52,080 bases of DNA. Source: Planctomycetaceae bacterium (lineage in GTDB: Bacteria; Planctomycetota; Planctomycetia; Pirellulales; Thermoguttaceae). Below the pieces are notes generated by a model. That model saw nothing but the letters and a program-made list of their open reading frames with translations. It ran no database searches and had not been told where the DNA came from. Below, piece after piece: positions 1 through 10,148 of the stretch (positions are counted from its first letter, which is position 1; each line of letters begins with the position of its first letter). The stretch is taken from assembly GCA_021372005.1 (NCBI GenBank), contig JAJFVC010000012.1:1-52080 (forward strand), in the 5' to 3' direction. The position numbers were made by a program, and so were the translations under genes.

Positions 1-1
1 T

Positions 2-172
2 TGGGAGCAGTTCACGGTGGACGATTTTGGAAAATACGCCCCCGCCGCGCAGGCCGGACAGCAACAAATCATGCGGTCCTGGCTCAACGAGGTGAAATCT
101 TCGGCCGGCTTCGAGTGGAAACGCCAACCGGACCAGCAGCAGGAAGAATCCGGTTCGCGCCACGGCGACTGA
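2..172 (+). CDS. C-terminal end of an unrecognised protein (cut by window edge)
   Basis: The frame beginning at base 2 is open from the window edge to a TGA at 170-172 and gives 56 residues. The tail is hydrophilic, rich in Gln, Glu and Lys, with a short aromatic stretch (FTVDDFGKYAP) and a charged end (QQQEESGSRHGD). I do not recognise the family. It converges on the glycyl radical enzyme gene, whose stop lies about 34 bases further on, so it is not part of that operon. An overlapping frame starting at base 1 runs further but reads across the antisense of the next gene and has Arg-rich shadow composition. Confidence 0.55.
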   Translation, partial: WEQFTVDDFGKYAPAAQAGQQQIMRSWLNEVKSSAGFEWKRQPDQQQEESGSRHGD

Positions 173-205
173 GCCGTTGCGGCGGCGTTTTGGAAGCGAT
201 GAAAA

Positions 206-2308
206 TCAGGCGCCGGCGTACTCGTGCCGCGATAAAATGTGTTTTTGGTACTCGGGGGCGAGTTCGCAGAAATAGCCGCTCCATCCCCAAACGCGGACGA
301 TCAGATTTCGATGTCGGTCGGGGTGCTGTTGCGCTTCTTTCAACATTGCCAGGCTGAGCGTATTCAACTGCATTTGTTGGCAGCCAAATTGCGTGACAAG
401 CATGACGAAGTCGGCCAGCTTGGCGGTGTCCTCCTCGGTGCGGAATGCACAGGAACATAGTTCGATGGTGATCGGGCCGCCGTTGGCGATTCTCGAATAG
501 TCGATTTTGGCGAACGACTTCAACACGCTGATCGGACCGGCGACGGCGGCTAAATGCGACGGAGCGAGGTTGGCGCTGAACGGGTCGCCCGCCTTGCGTC
601 CGTTGGCTGTCGCGCCGACCAGCGGTTCTCGCATCGGCCCCGGCGATCCCTGCGCGAGCCAGAGATAATACATGGCCGAGCCTGTGCCCGGTCGCACGAT
701 TTTTCGGCCCGACGCGCAGGACGCCGGCAGCGAAACCGTTTCGCAGGCGTCGGCGAACGCCTCGAACAAAAACTGCAACTGTCGATCCGCGGCCTCGTCG
801 TCGTTGCCCACCTTGGGGCTTTCTTCCGTCAGACGTTGCCGCAGCGGTTCGGCTTGTTCGAAGTTGGACTGCAGCGCGTCGAGCAGCTCGCGGGGCGAAA
901 CCGTTTTGTCCTGGAACACGAGTCGATCGACGGCGGCCAGGGCGTCGGCGGCGTCGGCCGAAGCCGCTCCGTGGATGCCCAGGTTGTCGTATTTCGCCCA
1001 GCGGCTGATGTCTTGGCCTTTTTCGAGCGCGTCGCGGAAAAAGATCGAATAATATGGGGCGGGCAGCTTGACCATGGGGCGAACCGCCTCGATCTGACTT
1101 GCTACCTGTTCGGCGATTTGACGCCGCACAAGTTGTCGGATCGTGGCCATGTCGCCGCCCGAGGCCAACGCGGTTCGGATGGCCGTGTCGACGGCGGCCG
1201 GAAACGAGACCGCTCCGATGTTGACCACGTCGGCGCCTCGGCCGGGAATGATGAATTCCCAGCAGGCCGCCACTGTGTAATCTCGGGCGTCTTCGAGCGA
1301 ATAGCCATGGCGGACCAGACCTGGGATCACCTGTTCGTCGTTGGAAAATTGTGGGAAGCCGAGTCCTTTTTGGGTCAGCTCCGCCGCCAAAATCATCAAG
1401 TCCCGCGGCGTGCAAGAATCGATTCGCAGGTTGATTTTCGGATCGATCAACGCCAGGTCGCGCGAAATTTCCAAAACCCAGTAGGTTAGCCGATGGATGG
1501 CGCAGCGGCCGTCGGGCGTGATGCCGCCGAGCATGACCGTTTGCCCGTTGTCGCCTTGCTGAATGCCGGCGTAAATGTCGGAATCCTTGTTGAGCGAAAC
1601 GAAAAACTCGGCGAGCAACTGCCGGGCCTCGTTTTCCGAAAGCCGACCGGTCGCCAGATCGTGTTCGAGATACGGCGTCATGTACTGGTCGAACCGCCCG
1701 AGTCCGACGTGAAAGTGCCCGGACAGCCACACCACGGCGTGGCAAAACCGCAGTGATTGCAGGGCTTCCCAAAACGTTTCGGCGGGTCCGGCCGGCACGC
1801 GGCGCAGCACGGCCGCCACGTCCGACTTGCCCATCGCCTCGGCCTGTTCGGCGTAACGTTCGGCCAGCGCCAACACGGCGTCGATCGTCTCGACGGCGCC
1901 CTCCAAAAAATCGCGATCCGCGCCGGTCGCATCTTGCAGCGAGCGTCGGGCGGTTTCGCGGCGACGCGTTAGGCCCTCCCGAAGCAGCAGTTCCCAGTCG
2001 GCGCACAGATTGTTGATCGGCATCAAGTCTCGCGGCTGTCGACCGGGGAAAAACGCATCGAATTCGTCGGGGTCGAACAACGGCGGAATGGGCCCGATCG
2101 TTCGCGTGAAAACGATTCGCTCGTCGGGAAAGATCAGCGGCTGTTCGCATTCGCACATGCGACGGGTCAGCAGCGAGGCGCGACGCATGAGCGACAATCC
2201 GCGTCGACGGCCTTCCTCGACGATGCACGGCGGCGGACTGTTGCGAAACACCTTATAGCCGCGGTCACGAACGCGGCGGCGCATGGCTTGAATGCGATCA
2301 TGGAGCAT
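206..2308 (-). CDS. Glycyl radical enzyme (pyruvate formate-lyase-like superfamily)
   Basis: A 700-residue glycyl radical enzyme. The C-terminus has the glycyl radical loop RVWGWSGYF, with the radical-bearing Gly at about residue 675. The active-site loop reads AACWEF, with the thiyl Cys at about 349 and a Glu two residues later. That C-x-E spacing matches the CVE motif of glycyl radical eliminases (glycerol/diol dehydratase, choline TMA-lyase) and differs from the adjacent Cys pair of true pyruvate formate-lyase. Annotation as formate acetyltransferase would therefore be unsafe. It is somewhat shorter than the usual 780-850 residues. Such enzymes are oxygen-sensitive and need a radical-SAM activase, and none is present in this window. 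It is the last gene of a minus-strand run (glycosyltransferase, methyltransferase, this gene), 9 bases after the methyltransferase stop, so co-transcription is likely. The substrate cannot be assigned from sequence. Confidence 0.88.
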   Translation of the reverse strand: MLHDRIQAMRRRVRDRGYKVFRNSPPPCIVEEGRRRGLSLMRRASLLTRRMCECEQPLIFPDERIVFTRTIGPIPPLFDPDEFDAFFPGRQPRDLMPINNLCADWELLLREGLTRRRETARRSLQDATGADRDFLEGAVETIDAVLALAERYAEQAEAMGKSDVAAVLRRVPAGPAETFWEALQSLRFCHAVVWLSGHFHVGLGRFDQYMTPYLEHDLATGRLSENEARQLLAEFFVSLNKDSDIYAGIQQGDNGQTVMLGGITPDGRCAIHRLTYWVLEISRDLALIDPKINLRIDSCTPRDLMILAAELTQKGLGFPQFSNDEQVIPGLVRHGYSLEDARDYTVAACWEFIIPGRGADVVNIGAVSFPAAVDTAIRTALASGGDMATIRQLVRRQIAEQVASQIEAVRPMVKLPAPYYSIFFRDALEKGQDISRWAKYDNLGIHGAASADAADALAAVDRLVFQDKTVSPRELLDALQSNFEQAEPLRQRLTEESPKVGNDDEAADRQLQFLFEAFADACETVSLPASCASGRKIVRPGTGSAMYYLWLAQGSPGPMREPLVGATANGRKAGDPFSANLAPSHLAAVAGPISVLKSFAKIDYSRIANGGPITIELCSCAFRTEEDTAKLADFVMLVTQFGCQQMQLNTLSLAMLKEAQQHPDRHRNLIVRVWGWSGYFCELAPEYQKHILSRHEYAGA

Positions 2309-2317
2309 GATTTCGCC

Positions 2318-3085
2318 TCACGATTTTCGATCCTTGGGCTTTCGTAGAACCATGACAAGCAAGTCGCCGTCGTCGCCGTTGACGAGCGCATCCGCGCCGA
2401 CGTGTTGGGCAAAGACGGCTTCGACCGCCAGGCCGGCGCCGATGGCCATCGCTTGGACTTGCGCGGCGGAATAGGCGACGAGGTCCAACGAAGGATCACG
2501 CTCGGCGAGGCGGTCGCGGTTGACCATCGCGACGATCAGCGTTCCGTCGGGGGACAGCATGGCGGCGAACCGGCGAAACAACGGTTCGTCCCAACCACGG
2601 TTGCGCGACGCGTTGAGCAGCAGCACGACGTCGAAGGCCTCGTCGGAAAAAGAGCGTTCGGCGCACTCGCCCCGCACGTAGGCGATTTTCGGCGACTCGT
2701 GTTTCAGTTGTGCAATGGCCAGGTTGCTCTCCAGCGCGTCCAGACCTGTCACCTGATCGCAGGCCGTGCGCGTGGCCACATAATACGCGCCGAATCCGAA
2801 TCCGCATGCCACGTCCAGCACATGGGCGTGCTTGGGAATGTGCGCCGCGGCGAAAACGTAGCGTCGCACCAGCGCGGAGTCCATCGCGGCGATGGTTTCC
2901 AGATCGCCGGCCAGAAGCAACTCGGACCGCCACGCCGCATGTTGAGCCGCGTTCTGCGCGTCGCGCACCTCGTACAACAGACGCTCGATCGTGTTGAGCC
3001 GCTCGCGGAGCCGGCCGAATTTGTCCCAGATGCGGCGGTAGGGCGGAACGGTTCGTGTAAAAAAACGATGAACGACTCGGATCAT
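2318..3085 (-). CDS. Class I SAM-dependent methyltransferase
   Basis: A 255-residue protein. The Rossmann methyltransferase motif I, VLDVACGFGFGA, lies near residues 90-101, followed by the acidic end of strand 2 (VTGLDALE). FDVVLLLNA (motif IV region) and a LSPDGTLIVAM strand come later. The first 75 residues are helical and charged and look like a coiled-coil or docking segment, not part of the fold. The gene lies between a galactofuranosyltransferase-like gene (49 bases upstream) and the glycyl radical enzyme (9 bases downstream) on the same strand. Methylation of a glycan or sugar precursor is a reasonable guess from context only. No good Shine-Dalgarno is visible before the ATG. Confidence 0.8.
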   Translation of the reverse strand: MIRVVHRFFTRTVPPYRRIWDKFGRLRERLNTIERLLYEVRDAQNAAQHAAWRSELLLAGDLETIAAMDSALVRRYVFAAAHIPKHAHVLDVACGFGFGAYYVATRTACDQVTGLDALESNLAIAQLKHESPKIAYVRGECAERSFSDEAFDVVLLLNASRNRGWDEPLFRRFAAMLSPDGTLIVAMVNRDRLAERDPSLDLVAYSAAQVQAMAIGAGLAVEAVFAQHVGADALVNGDDGDLLVMVLRKPKDRKS

Positions 3086-3134
3086 GGCGCAATCGCAAAG
3101 ACAAAAACCAAGAAAACCTGTTCCACAACGTCCG

Positions 3135-4985
3135 TCACACTCCGGCGGCGACCTCGGCCCGCTCCGACGCCCGCGAAGATTGGGGAGCGAGTTCCAGGTA
3201 CCGGCTCCAAAATTCCATTCCGGTCAGTTCCGGAAACGCTTGGCGATATTGGTCGCGCAGGCTGGGATAGCGACGCTTCATTTGCCACAACAGGCGGAAA
3301 AAACGCAGTGTGAGCCGAAAGATCGTGCCGCGCTGAAACTCCCGAACCGTGCACTGCCCGGTCGCTTCGTCCAACACGCGCACCCGTTGTCGTACGGCGA
3401 AATGCGGTGGATCGCATCGATTGCTCGCACAGTGGGTCTCGTCGCCGGCGAAAAACCGTGCGGGCAGCAACATGCCGCCGAACGTGGCCCGATAGAGCCA
3501 TCGCCGTTTGCGTCCGATCGGCGGCAAGTCCTCGCTAAACAGCGGTCGTTGGTCCGCCGCGATCGGGCAGCTTTGCGGGCCGGGGATGGTTTTGAGCCGT
3601 TCCATGGTTTTTTGCGGATCCTCGCGCAAGCAATCGGGGCCCCGCAAGATGTCTTGCATCGCCACCAGCAGCATCTCCGCGCTGCGATAGTCGTACTGTG
3701 CGAGGCACGACTTGAAAAAATTGAAAAAATAGCGAGGAAACCGCAAACCAAACCCCTCGATGTGCATCGCGTTGAGGACGAACATGTTGCGGGGCGCAAA
3801 ATAGCGCTCGTTGATCGCGGCCGACGCGGCCGAGCGATTCTCGAATGCCTGATGCCACACGCAAATTCCGTTGAGCGTGATGTGATGCGCCCGATGATGA
3901 CGCCATGAATACTCGACGTCGTCGAACCGAATGAACAGCGGCAGCGGCAGCCCGCCCGACCGCAAATTGTCCGTTGGAATACAGCAGTACCACCAGGCGC
4001 TGTCCATGTTCGCCTCAGGCGTCTCGAAAAGATTCCGCGGCGTTTGGTCGTTGATCAGCACATGATGCAGCCGTTTGGCATCGAGTTGACAGTGCAACTT
4101 TTGCACCAAGGCGCCGTTGCGAAACGACAGCGTCTCAAAAATCGTCGCCGGGGCGTTGTTGGCGAACATCGAACCGCCCACGAACGCGTTGCGATGCTCC
4201 GGCTTCACATACCGCATCAAGTTGTAGGTTCGGACGAACGATTCGGTGAAAAAGTCCAAATCATCATCCATCAACAGGACGTGGGTAAAAAGTTCCTCCG
4301 CGCGCAAGGCTTCGATCATGCCACGGGTGAAGCCGCCGGCCCCCCCGGTGTTTTTGTTCGGAAAAAGGTGGATGTTGTCGTTCTCGATCGTCGGCGAAAG
4401 TGTTCGGCCATTGTCGACCAGATACCAATGAAAGGCCTCGCGGCGATCGGGCGACTCGTCCAAAAACGCACAAAATCGTTCACGGTTCTTTTGAATGTAC
4501 GATTCACGGCGATAGGTGCACGTGACGATGGCGATCCGGACGTCGTGATGGGCCGGGGCGGCCGTGCCAAAATAGGCGTCGTGCAACTCGAACTTTTCGC
4601 CGGCCGTCGTGGCGATCTCAAAATACAACATCATCGCATCGGACGGCTCGTCCAACCGAATCTCGCAGAATTGCTCACCCTGCGAAACCAGCTCGTGGGA
4701 AGCCAAAGGTCGCGTTTCGCTCCAATGCCGAGAATACAACGTTGCGGCGTGGATCGACACCCGGGCCCGCCCAGAGAAACGCAGGCACAGATATAAATCG
4801 CCGATGTCGGTGTAGGTTCTCCATTTTCGCACCGCAAAGGCATTCATGTAGGAATCAAAAACCAGCCGGACTTCCGATTGGACTCCGTTTCGGGTTGGCT
4901 TCAGGACCTCATGGCGATGGTAGAACAGTTCTGGGTAATCTTGCAGTTCCCGATTGGGAAAGACAATGTTCTGCAGTCGCTCCAC
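3135..4985 (-). CDS. GlfT2-like galactofuranosyltransferase (GT2 family), paralogue A
   Basis: About 616 residues, with the three-part layout of mycobacterial GlfT2. An N-terminal beta-sandwich (about 1-145) contains SYMNAF and KWRTYT. A GT-A domain (about 150-400) carries the metal-binding triad DDD at about 240-242, WWYC at about 331, FDD at 354-356 and a conserved VWH at about 378. A helical C-terminal domain follows. In GlfT2 the equivalent DDD, DDxD and His sites bind Mn2+/UDP and act in catalysis, and the spacing is close to this one. The expected reaction is transfer of galactofuranose from UDP-Galf to a growing envelope glycan, using UDP-Galf from the adjacent mutase. An upstream ATG at 5006 keeps the frame. 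I chose GTG at 4985 because AGGAG sits 8 bases before it and the resulting N-terminus aligns with paralogue B (both reach VFP at residues 9-12). First gene of the leftward operon. Confidence 0.85.
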   Translation of the reverse strand: MERLQNIVFPNRELQDYPELFYHRHEVLKPTRNGVQSEVRLVFDSYMNAFAVRKWRTYTDIGDLYLCLRFSGRARVSIHAATLYSRHWSETRPLASHELVSQGEQFCEIRLDEPSDAMMLYFEIATTAGEKFELHDAYFGTAAPAHHDVRIAIVTCTYRRESYIQKNRERFCAFLDESPDRREAFHWYLVDNGRTLSPTIENDNIHLFPNKNTGGAGGFTRGMIEALRAEELFTHVLLMDDDLDFFTESFVRTYNLMRYVKPEHRNAFVGGSMFANNAPATIFETLSFRNGALVQKLHCQLDAKRLHHVLINDQTPRNLFETPEANMDSAWWYCCIPTDNLRSGGLPLPLFIRFDDVEYSWRHHRAHHITLNGICVWHQAFENRSAASAAINERYFAPRNMFVLNAMHIEGFGLRFPRYFFNFFKSCLAQYDYRSAEMLLVAMQDILRGPDCLREDPQKTMERLKTIPGPQSCPIAADQRPLFSEDLPPIGRKRRWLYRATFGGMLLPARFFAGDETHCASNRCDPPHFAVRQRVRVLDEATGQCTVREFQRGTIFRLTLRFFRLLWQMKRRYPSLRDQYRQAFPELTGMEFWSRYLELAPQSSRASERAEVAAGV

Positions 4986-6504
<1,519 letters not shown>

Positions 6505-6553
6505 GCGGTCGTCGCGATTTTTGTCCTTGGGATTTTAGCGAAAGACGCGTCCT

Positions 6554-8515
6554 ATGGCGGACTTGGTGATCCAACGCGTCGTGTTTCCGCGGGATCCCGG
6601 CGTGGCGTCGCTCTACTATCATGCGGAAAATTCGCATCGCGGGCCGTGCGTCGATCTTCGGCCCGAGGGACGCCGTTCGATCATCTTGGGGCAAGGCGCA
6701 ACGGTCTCGACCGACTCGTATTTCAATAGCTTTTTTGAAACCTATTGGCGACGGCATACGACGTTGGGCCAACTGACGCTACGCATCCGCGTCTCCGGCC
6801 GAGGAACGCTTCGTCTGCTGCGTACGATGGATGAGAATTCGACGAGCGAGCTTGCTTCGTCGGATTTCGAGGGCGACGATCGGACGATCGTGATGCGCGT
6901 GCCCGAGCCGTTCGATGCGTCGGAAGCACACACCACGGTGTTTTTTGAAGTGACCGCGGGCTCTCCGTCCGTCACGATCCATTCGGCGGAGTGGGTCGCG
7001 GTGGACGTTCGGCCGGCGCCGGTTCGCCTGGTCGCGGGATACTGCACGTTTAACCGCGAGACCTTTGTGCTCAAGAACATCACGGCCCTGACCGAGGATC
7101 CGGATTTGGCGTCATGGCTGTCGGAGATCATGGTCGTCGACCAGGGCACAAAAAAGGTGAGGAACCATCCGAACTTCGTCGACCTGCCCGAGGAAGCGGC
7201 GGCTAGAACTTCTTGGATCGATCAGGCCAACTACGGCGGAGCGGGCGGATTCACGCGATGCCTCTTGGAAGCAATGACGCACGGCGATCGGACGCATGTG
7301 CTGCTTCTGGACGACGACGCCCTGGTGGAACCGGAATCCGTTTTCCGCACCGCGACTTTTTTTGCTCTTGCAAAACGGGAATTCGCCGTCGGCGGTGCGA
7401 TGTTGGATCTGTTGCGGCCCACCGATTTGTACGAGGCCGGAGGGCTTGTTTTGCCTCGCCGCATGGGCGTGGGCCGACGCGGCGAGAATCTGGCGCTGGA
7501 CCGCGCTGAAAATGTGCGGTCGCTTGCCGCCGTTCAATACCCCCACTACAACGCGTGGTGGTTTTTTGCGTGCCCGGTCTCGGTGATCGAAAGATTGGGT
7601 CTGCCGCTTCCAATGTTCATCCGGTGCGACGATCTCGAGTTCGGTTGCCGTTTGACCAGGGCGGGGATTCCCACCGTCACGCTGCCGGGCGCGGCCGTTT
7701 GGCATCTGCCGTTTTACTTGAAAAAACGCACTTGGATCGAGTACTACACGCGTCGCAACATTCTGGTCGCCATCGCCCTGCATTTCCCCGTGTCGCGTCT
7801 GTCGCTCGCCACCGCCTTCGTCGGCATTTTGCTGTATCGCCTCCTGACGTTGGATTATTTCAAGACGTGGGCCGTTTGCGAGGGCATGGCGGATTATCTT
7901 TCAGGTCCGTCGTCGTTGCAGTATCCCGAAATGATCCACGCGAAGGTTTTGGACCATTTCAACCGGCTGTCGGAAGAGACGCTGCCGCGACCGACGGGGC
8001 TTCGACCGGTCGCCGCGTCGTCGGCCTCATCGTCGTTGATCCGGCAAGGCTTTTCTTTGTTAAGCAGTCTTTTTTGGCAACTGACGCATCGCACTCCTCC
8101 GCGCACCGCCGCGCCGTCGGGTGAGATCGAGGAGTCGGACGCCTCTTGGCGCCTTTTAGGCAAAGTGGATGTCCTTGCGATTCACGACAGCCATTGCGAT
8201 CACGACGTCGTCTTGCGGCGAAATCGGAAACAGTGCGTCCGATTTCTGATGCGGGGCTTCTGGCTGACGCTCCGATTCCTTGTCCAAAACGGACGAGCGG
8301 CGAAAAAATGGCGAACCAGCGCGCCGCGCATGAGAGAAAAGTCTTTCTGGCGTCATTACCTCCGGATCGAGGCCGACGAATCTCAAAACGCAGAGGCAGA
8401 TCGTCGCCAAGCCTCCGCGAAAGACCGAACCGCTTTAGCCGATTTTCCGCCGGCCGGCGATTCTGAAACACCTCGATCCGCCACCAAGGTCTCTGAGGCG
8501 AGCGGAACGCCATGA
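6554..8515 (+). CDS. GlfT2-like galactofuranosyltransferase (GT2 family), paralogue B
   Basis: A 653-residue homologue of paralogue A and of mycobacterial GlfT2. The N-terminal domain has SYFNSFFETYWRR, very close to the corresponding GlfT2 segment. The GT-A domain has YCTFNRE near 163, DQG near 196, GGAGGFTR, the DDD metal triad at 253-255, NAWWFFACP at about 333-341, IRCDDLEF with Asp359-Asp360, and the VWH histidine at about 384. The C-terminal helical domain is conserved (WRLL, then a basic WLTLRFL region). About 45 extra C-terminal residues are low-complexity and charged. The expected role is UDP-Galf-dependent extension or initiation of a galactofuranan. It lies directly after glf and is probably co-transcribed. 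Having two such enzymes echoes the GlfT1/GlfT2 division of labour in mycobacteria, but the sequence alone does not say which does which step. Confidence 0.87.
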   Translation: MADLVIQRVVFPRDPGVASLYYHAENSHRGPCVDLRPEGRRSIILGQGATVSTDSYFNSFFETYWRRHTTLGQLTLRIRVSGRGTLRLLRTMDENSTSELASSDFEGDDRTIVMRVPEPFDASEAHTTVFFEVTAGSPSVTIHSAEWVAVDVRPAPVRLVAGYCTFNRETFVLKNITALTEDPDLASWLSEIMVVDQGTKKVRNHPNFVDLPEEAAARTSWIDQANYGGAGGFTRCLLEAMTHGDRTHVLLLDDDALVEPESVFRTATFFALAKREFAVGGAMLDLLRPTDLYEAGGLVLPRRMGVGRRGENLALDRAENVRSLAAVQYPHYNAWWFFACPVSVIERLGLPLPMFIRCDDLEFGCRLTRAGIPTVTLPGAAVWHLPFYLKKRTWIEYYTRRNILVAIALHFPVSRLSLATAFVGILLYRLLTLDYFKTWAVCEGMADYLSGPSSLQYPEMIHAKVLDHFNRLSEETLPRPTGLRPVAASSASSSLIRQGFSLLSSLFWQLTHRTPPRTAAPSGEIEESDASWRLLGKVDVLAIHDSHCDHDVVLRRNRKQCVRFLMRGFWLTLRFLVQNGRAAKKWRTSAPRMREKSFWRHYLRIEADESQNAEADRRQASAKDRTALADFPPAGDSETPRSATKVSEASGTP

Positions 8516-8645
8516 AGACTTTTTTTACGACTTCGACGTCCGCGGACCCACAACCCATGTGCGGGGCGTCGCCTCCGGTGTTTTTTGGCGGGAGAACGGA
8601 GTAAAATAGCAAGCGGGTGGAACTTGGTTTTTCAGGAATGTTCGC

Positions 8646-9533
8646 ATGCTCACGAATAACATTCTCGATTTGATCGGCAACACGCCGTTGGTGCGGCTCA
8701 AGGGCGAAAATATTTTTGCCAAGGCCGAATTCTTGAATCCCGGCGGAAGCATCAAGGACCGCGTCGCGCTGGCGATGCTCGAAGGGGCCCAACGCGACGG
8801 ACGTCTGAAGCCCGACTCGATCATCGTCGAGCCGACCAGCGGCAACACGGGGATCGGGGTCGCGCTGATCGGACGATTGAAGGGCTACAAGGTCAAGATC
8901 GTGATGCCGCAGGGCATGAGCGAGGAACGCAAAAAACTCATCCTCGCGTTGGGGGCCGAATTGGTGTTGACGCCCGACGAAGAAAGCATCGGCGGCTCGG
9001 TCGAGCGGGCCTGCGCGCTGGCGGCCGAAGATCCGCGCGTGTTCATTCCGCAGCAGTTCGAGAACCCCGACAATCCGCGTTGCCACTACGAGGGCACGGC
9101 TCGGGAAATTTGGCGTCAAATGGACGGCGACGTGGCGTGTTTCGTAGCGGGCGTCGGCAGCGGCGGCACGCTGCAAGGCGTGGGGCGGTTTCTGCGCGAG
9201 CATCGGCCGGAGGTTCGCATCGTGGCCGTCGAGCCCAAAAACGTCTCGGCGTTGTTGGGCCATGAACCGGGACTGCATCAGATCCAAGGCATCGGCGACG
9301 GATTCATTCCCGCCGTGCTCGACATCTCGTTGGTCGACGAAGTGCTCGAGGTGTCGGACCAGGACGCCATCGAAACCACGCGCCAACTGAGCCGCGATTT
9401 AGGCCTGTTGGTGGGCATCTCGTCCGGCGCGAACGTCTGGGCCGCTCGGCAATTGGCCCGTCGCGTTTCAGGCAACGTCGCCACGGTGCTGCCTGATCGA
9501 GCCGAACGCTACTTCAGCACCGCGCTGCTGTGA
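8646..9533 (+). CDS. cysK: Cysteine synthase (O-acetylserine sulfhydrylase) family
   Basis: A 295-residue PLP enzyme of the fold-type II family, expected to make cysteine from O-acetylserine and sulfide. The PLP-binding Lys is Lys37 in GGSIKDR. The substrate-binding loop TSGNTG is at about 64-69, a glycine-rich phosphate loop GVGSGGT follows, and the late GISSGAN loop and AERYFSTAL end are typical of CysK. It is about 10-15 residues shorter than the E. coli enzyme but no motif is missing. AGGA lies about 9 bases before the ATG. The gene stands alone, 130 bases after the glycosyltransferase and converging on the cyanophycin-associated genes. A cystathionine beta-synthase-like role cannot be excluded by eye. 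Confidence 0.9.
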   Translation: MLTNNILDLIGNTPLVRLKGENIFAKAEFLNPGGSIKDRVALAMLEGAQRDGRLKPDSIIVEPTSGNTGIGVALIGRLKGYKVKIVMPQGMSEERKKLILALGAELVLTPDEESIGGSVERACALAAEDPRVFIPQQFENPDNPRCHYEGTAREIWRQMDGDVACFVAGVGSGGTLQGVGRFLREHRPEVRIVAVEPKNVSALLGHEPGLHQIQGIGDGFIPAVLDISLVDEVLEVSDQDAIETTRQLSRDLGLLVGISSGANVWAARQLARRVSGNVATVLPDRAERYFSTALL

Positions 9534-9607
9534 TCGTCAGACGAAGACATGCCGGCGATGGGCATGGGTACGGCGTCCAACTTTGCCGTGTTCACCGTTC
9601 CATGCAA

Positions 9608-10096
9608 TTAGAGATACCGGTCCAAGATGCGGCGGCTGGTGGCGTCCAGGCGGCGCGTGTCGGCGATCAGATAGCGGATGCCGTGCGTGTCGACCAGTAA
9701 AATCTGGTTCGGACCCAAGCGGCGAACGTCATTGTCGCTGTCTTCCATCAAAAAAGTCGTTTCGCCGCGATCGGTCACGACGTGCCATTGCGACGGGTCC
9801 GCGTCGGCCGACACCGACAGAATTCGCTCGACGTACGGCACGAACTCGCGGCGGTCCAATTCTTCCTGCAACGTCCTCCAAAGCTCGGGCGGCAGGCGAC
9901 TCGGCTCTTCGACGCAAACGGCCTCGTGGCCCTCCGCGTCGAGAATCGACACGAACGCCTCGGGCGCCGAGATGGGAAACGAACGAGCCACCTCGACGCT
10001 TTCCAGTCGACGACCGTCGGGCAACGTCAAAATGAGTTGCCCCCAAACGTCGCGATCCAGCTTAAAGGAATCGAGTGTTTTGGTGTCGTTGGTCAT
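9608..10096 (-). CDS. DUF1854 protein, cyanophycin-metabolism associated
   Basis: A 162-residue soluble protein without signal peptide or membrane segment. It matches my recollection of the DUF1854 family, which is often found next to cyanophycin genes. The early GQLILTLPDGRRLE segment, the middle VPYVERILSVSAD and WHVVTDRGETTF, and the late GIRYLIADTRRLD are the segments I recognise. Its biochemical role is unknown. It is the second gene of a minus-strand pair, 52 bases after the ABC transporter, and cphA lies beyond that transporter on the other strand. This context supports a role in making, exporting or handling cyanophycin. Confidence 0.75.
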   Translation of the reverse strand: MTNDTKTLDSFKLDRDVWGQLILTLPDGRRLESVEVARSFPISAPEAFVSILDAEGHEAVCVEEPSRLPPELWRTLQEELDRREFVPYVERILSVSADADPSQWHVVTDRGETTFLMEDSDNDVRRLGPNQILLVDTHGIRYLIADTRRLDATSRRILDRYL

Positions 10097-10148
10097 GGCG
10101 TGTTCTTATGGGGCGATGGCGAGCGTCGCGATTCTTTTTCTTTTGCGG

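Noticed and set aside
84..2228. Long open frame on the minus strand in another register over the glycyl radical enzyme
   Set aside because: Arg/Gly/Pro-rich composition typical of a shadow frame in GC-rich DNA; the other register carries all enzyme motifs.
206..2308. Annotation as pyruvate formate-lyase
   Set aside because: The active site has one Cys followed by Trp-Glu, not the adjacent Cys pair of pyruvate formate-lyase.
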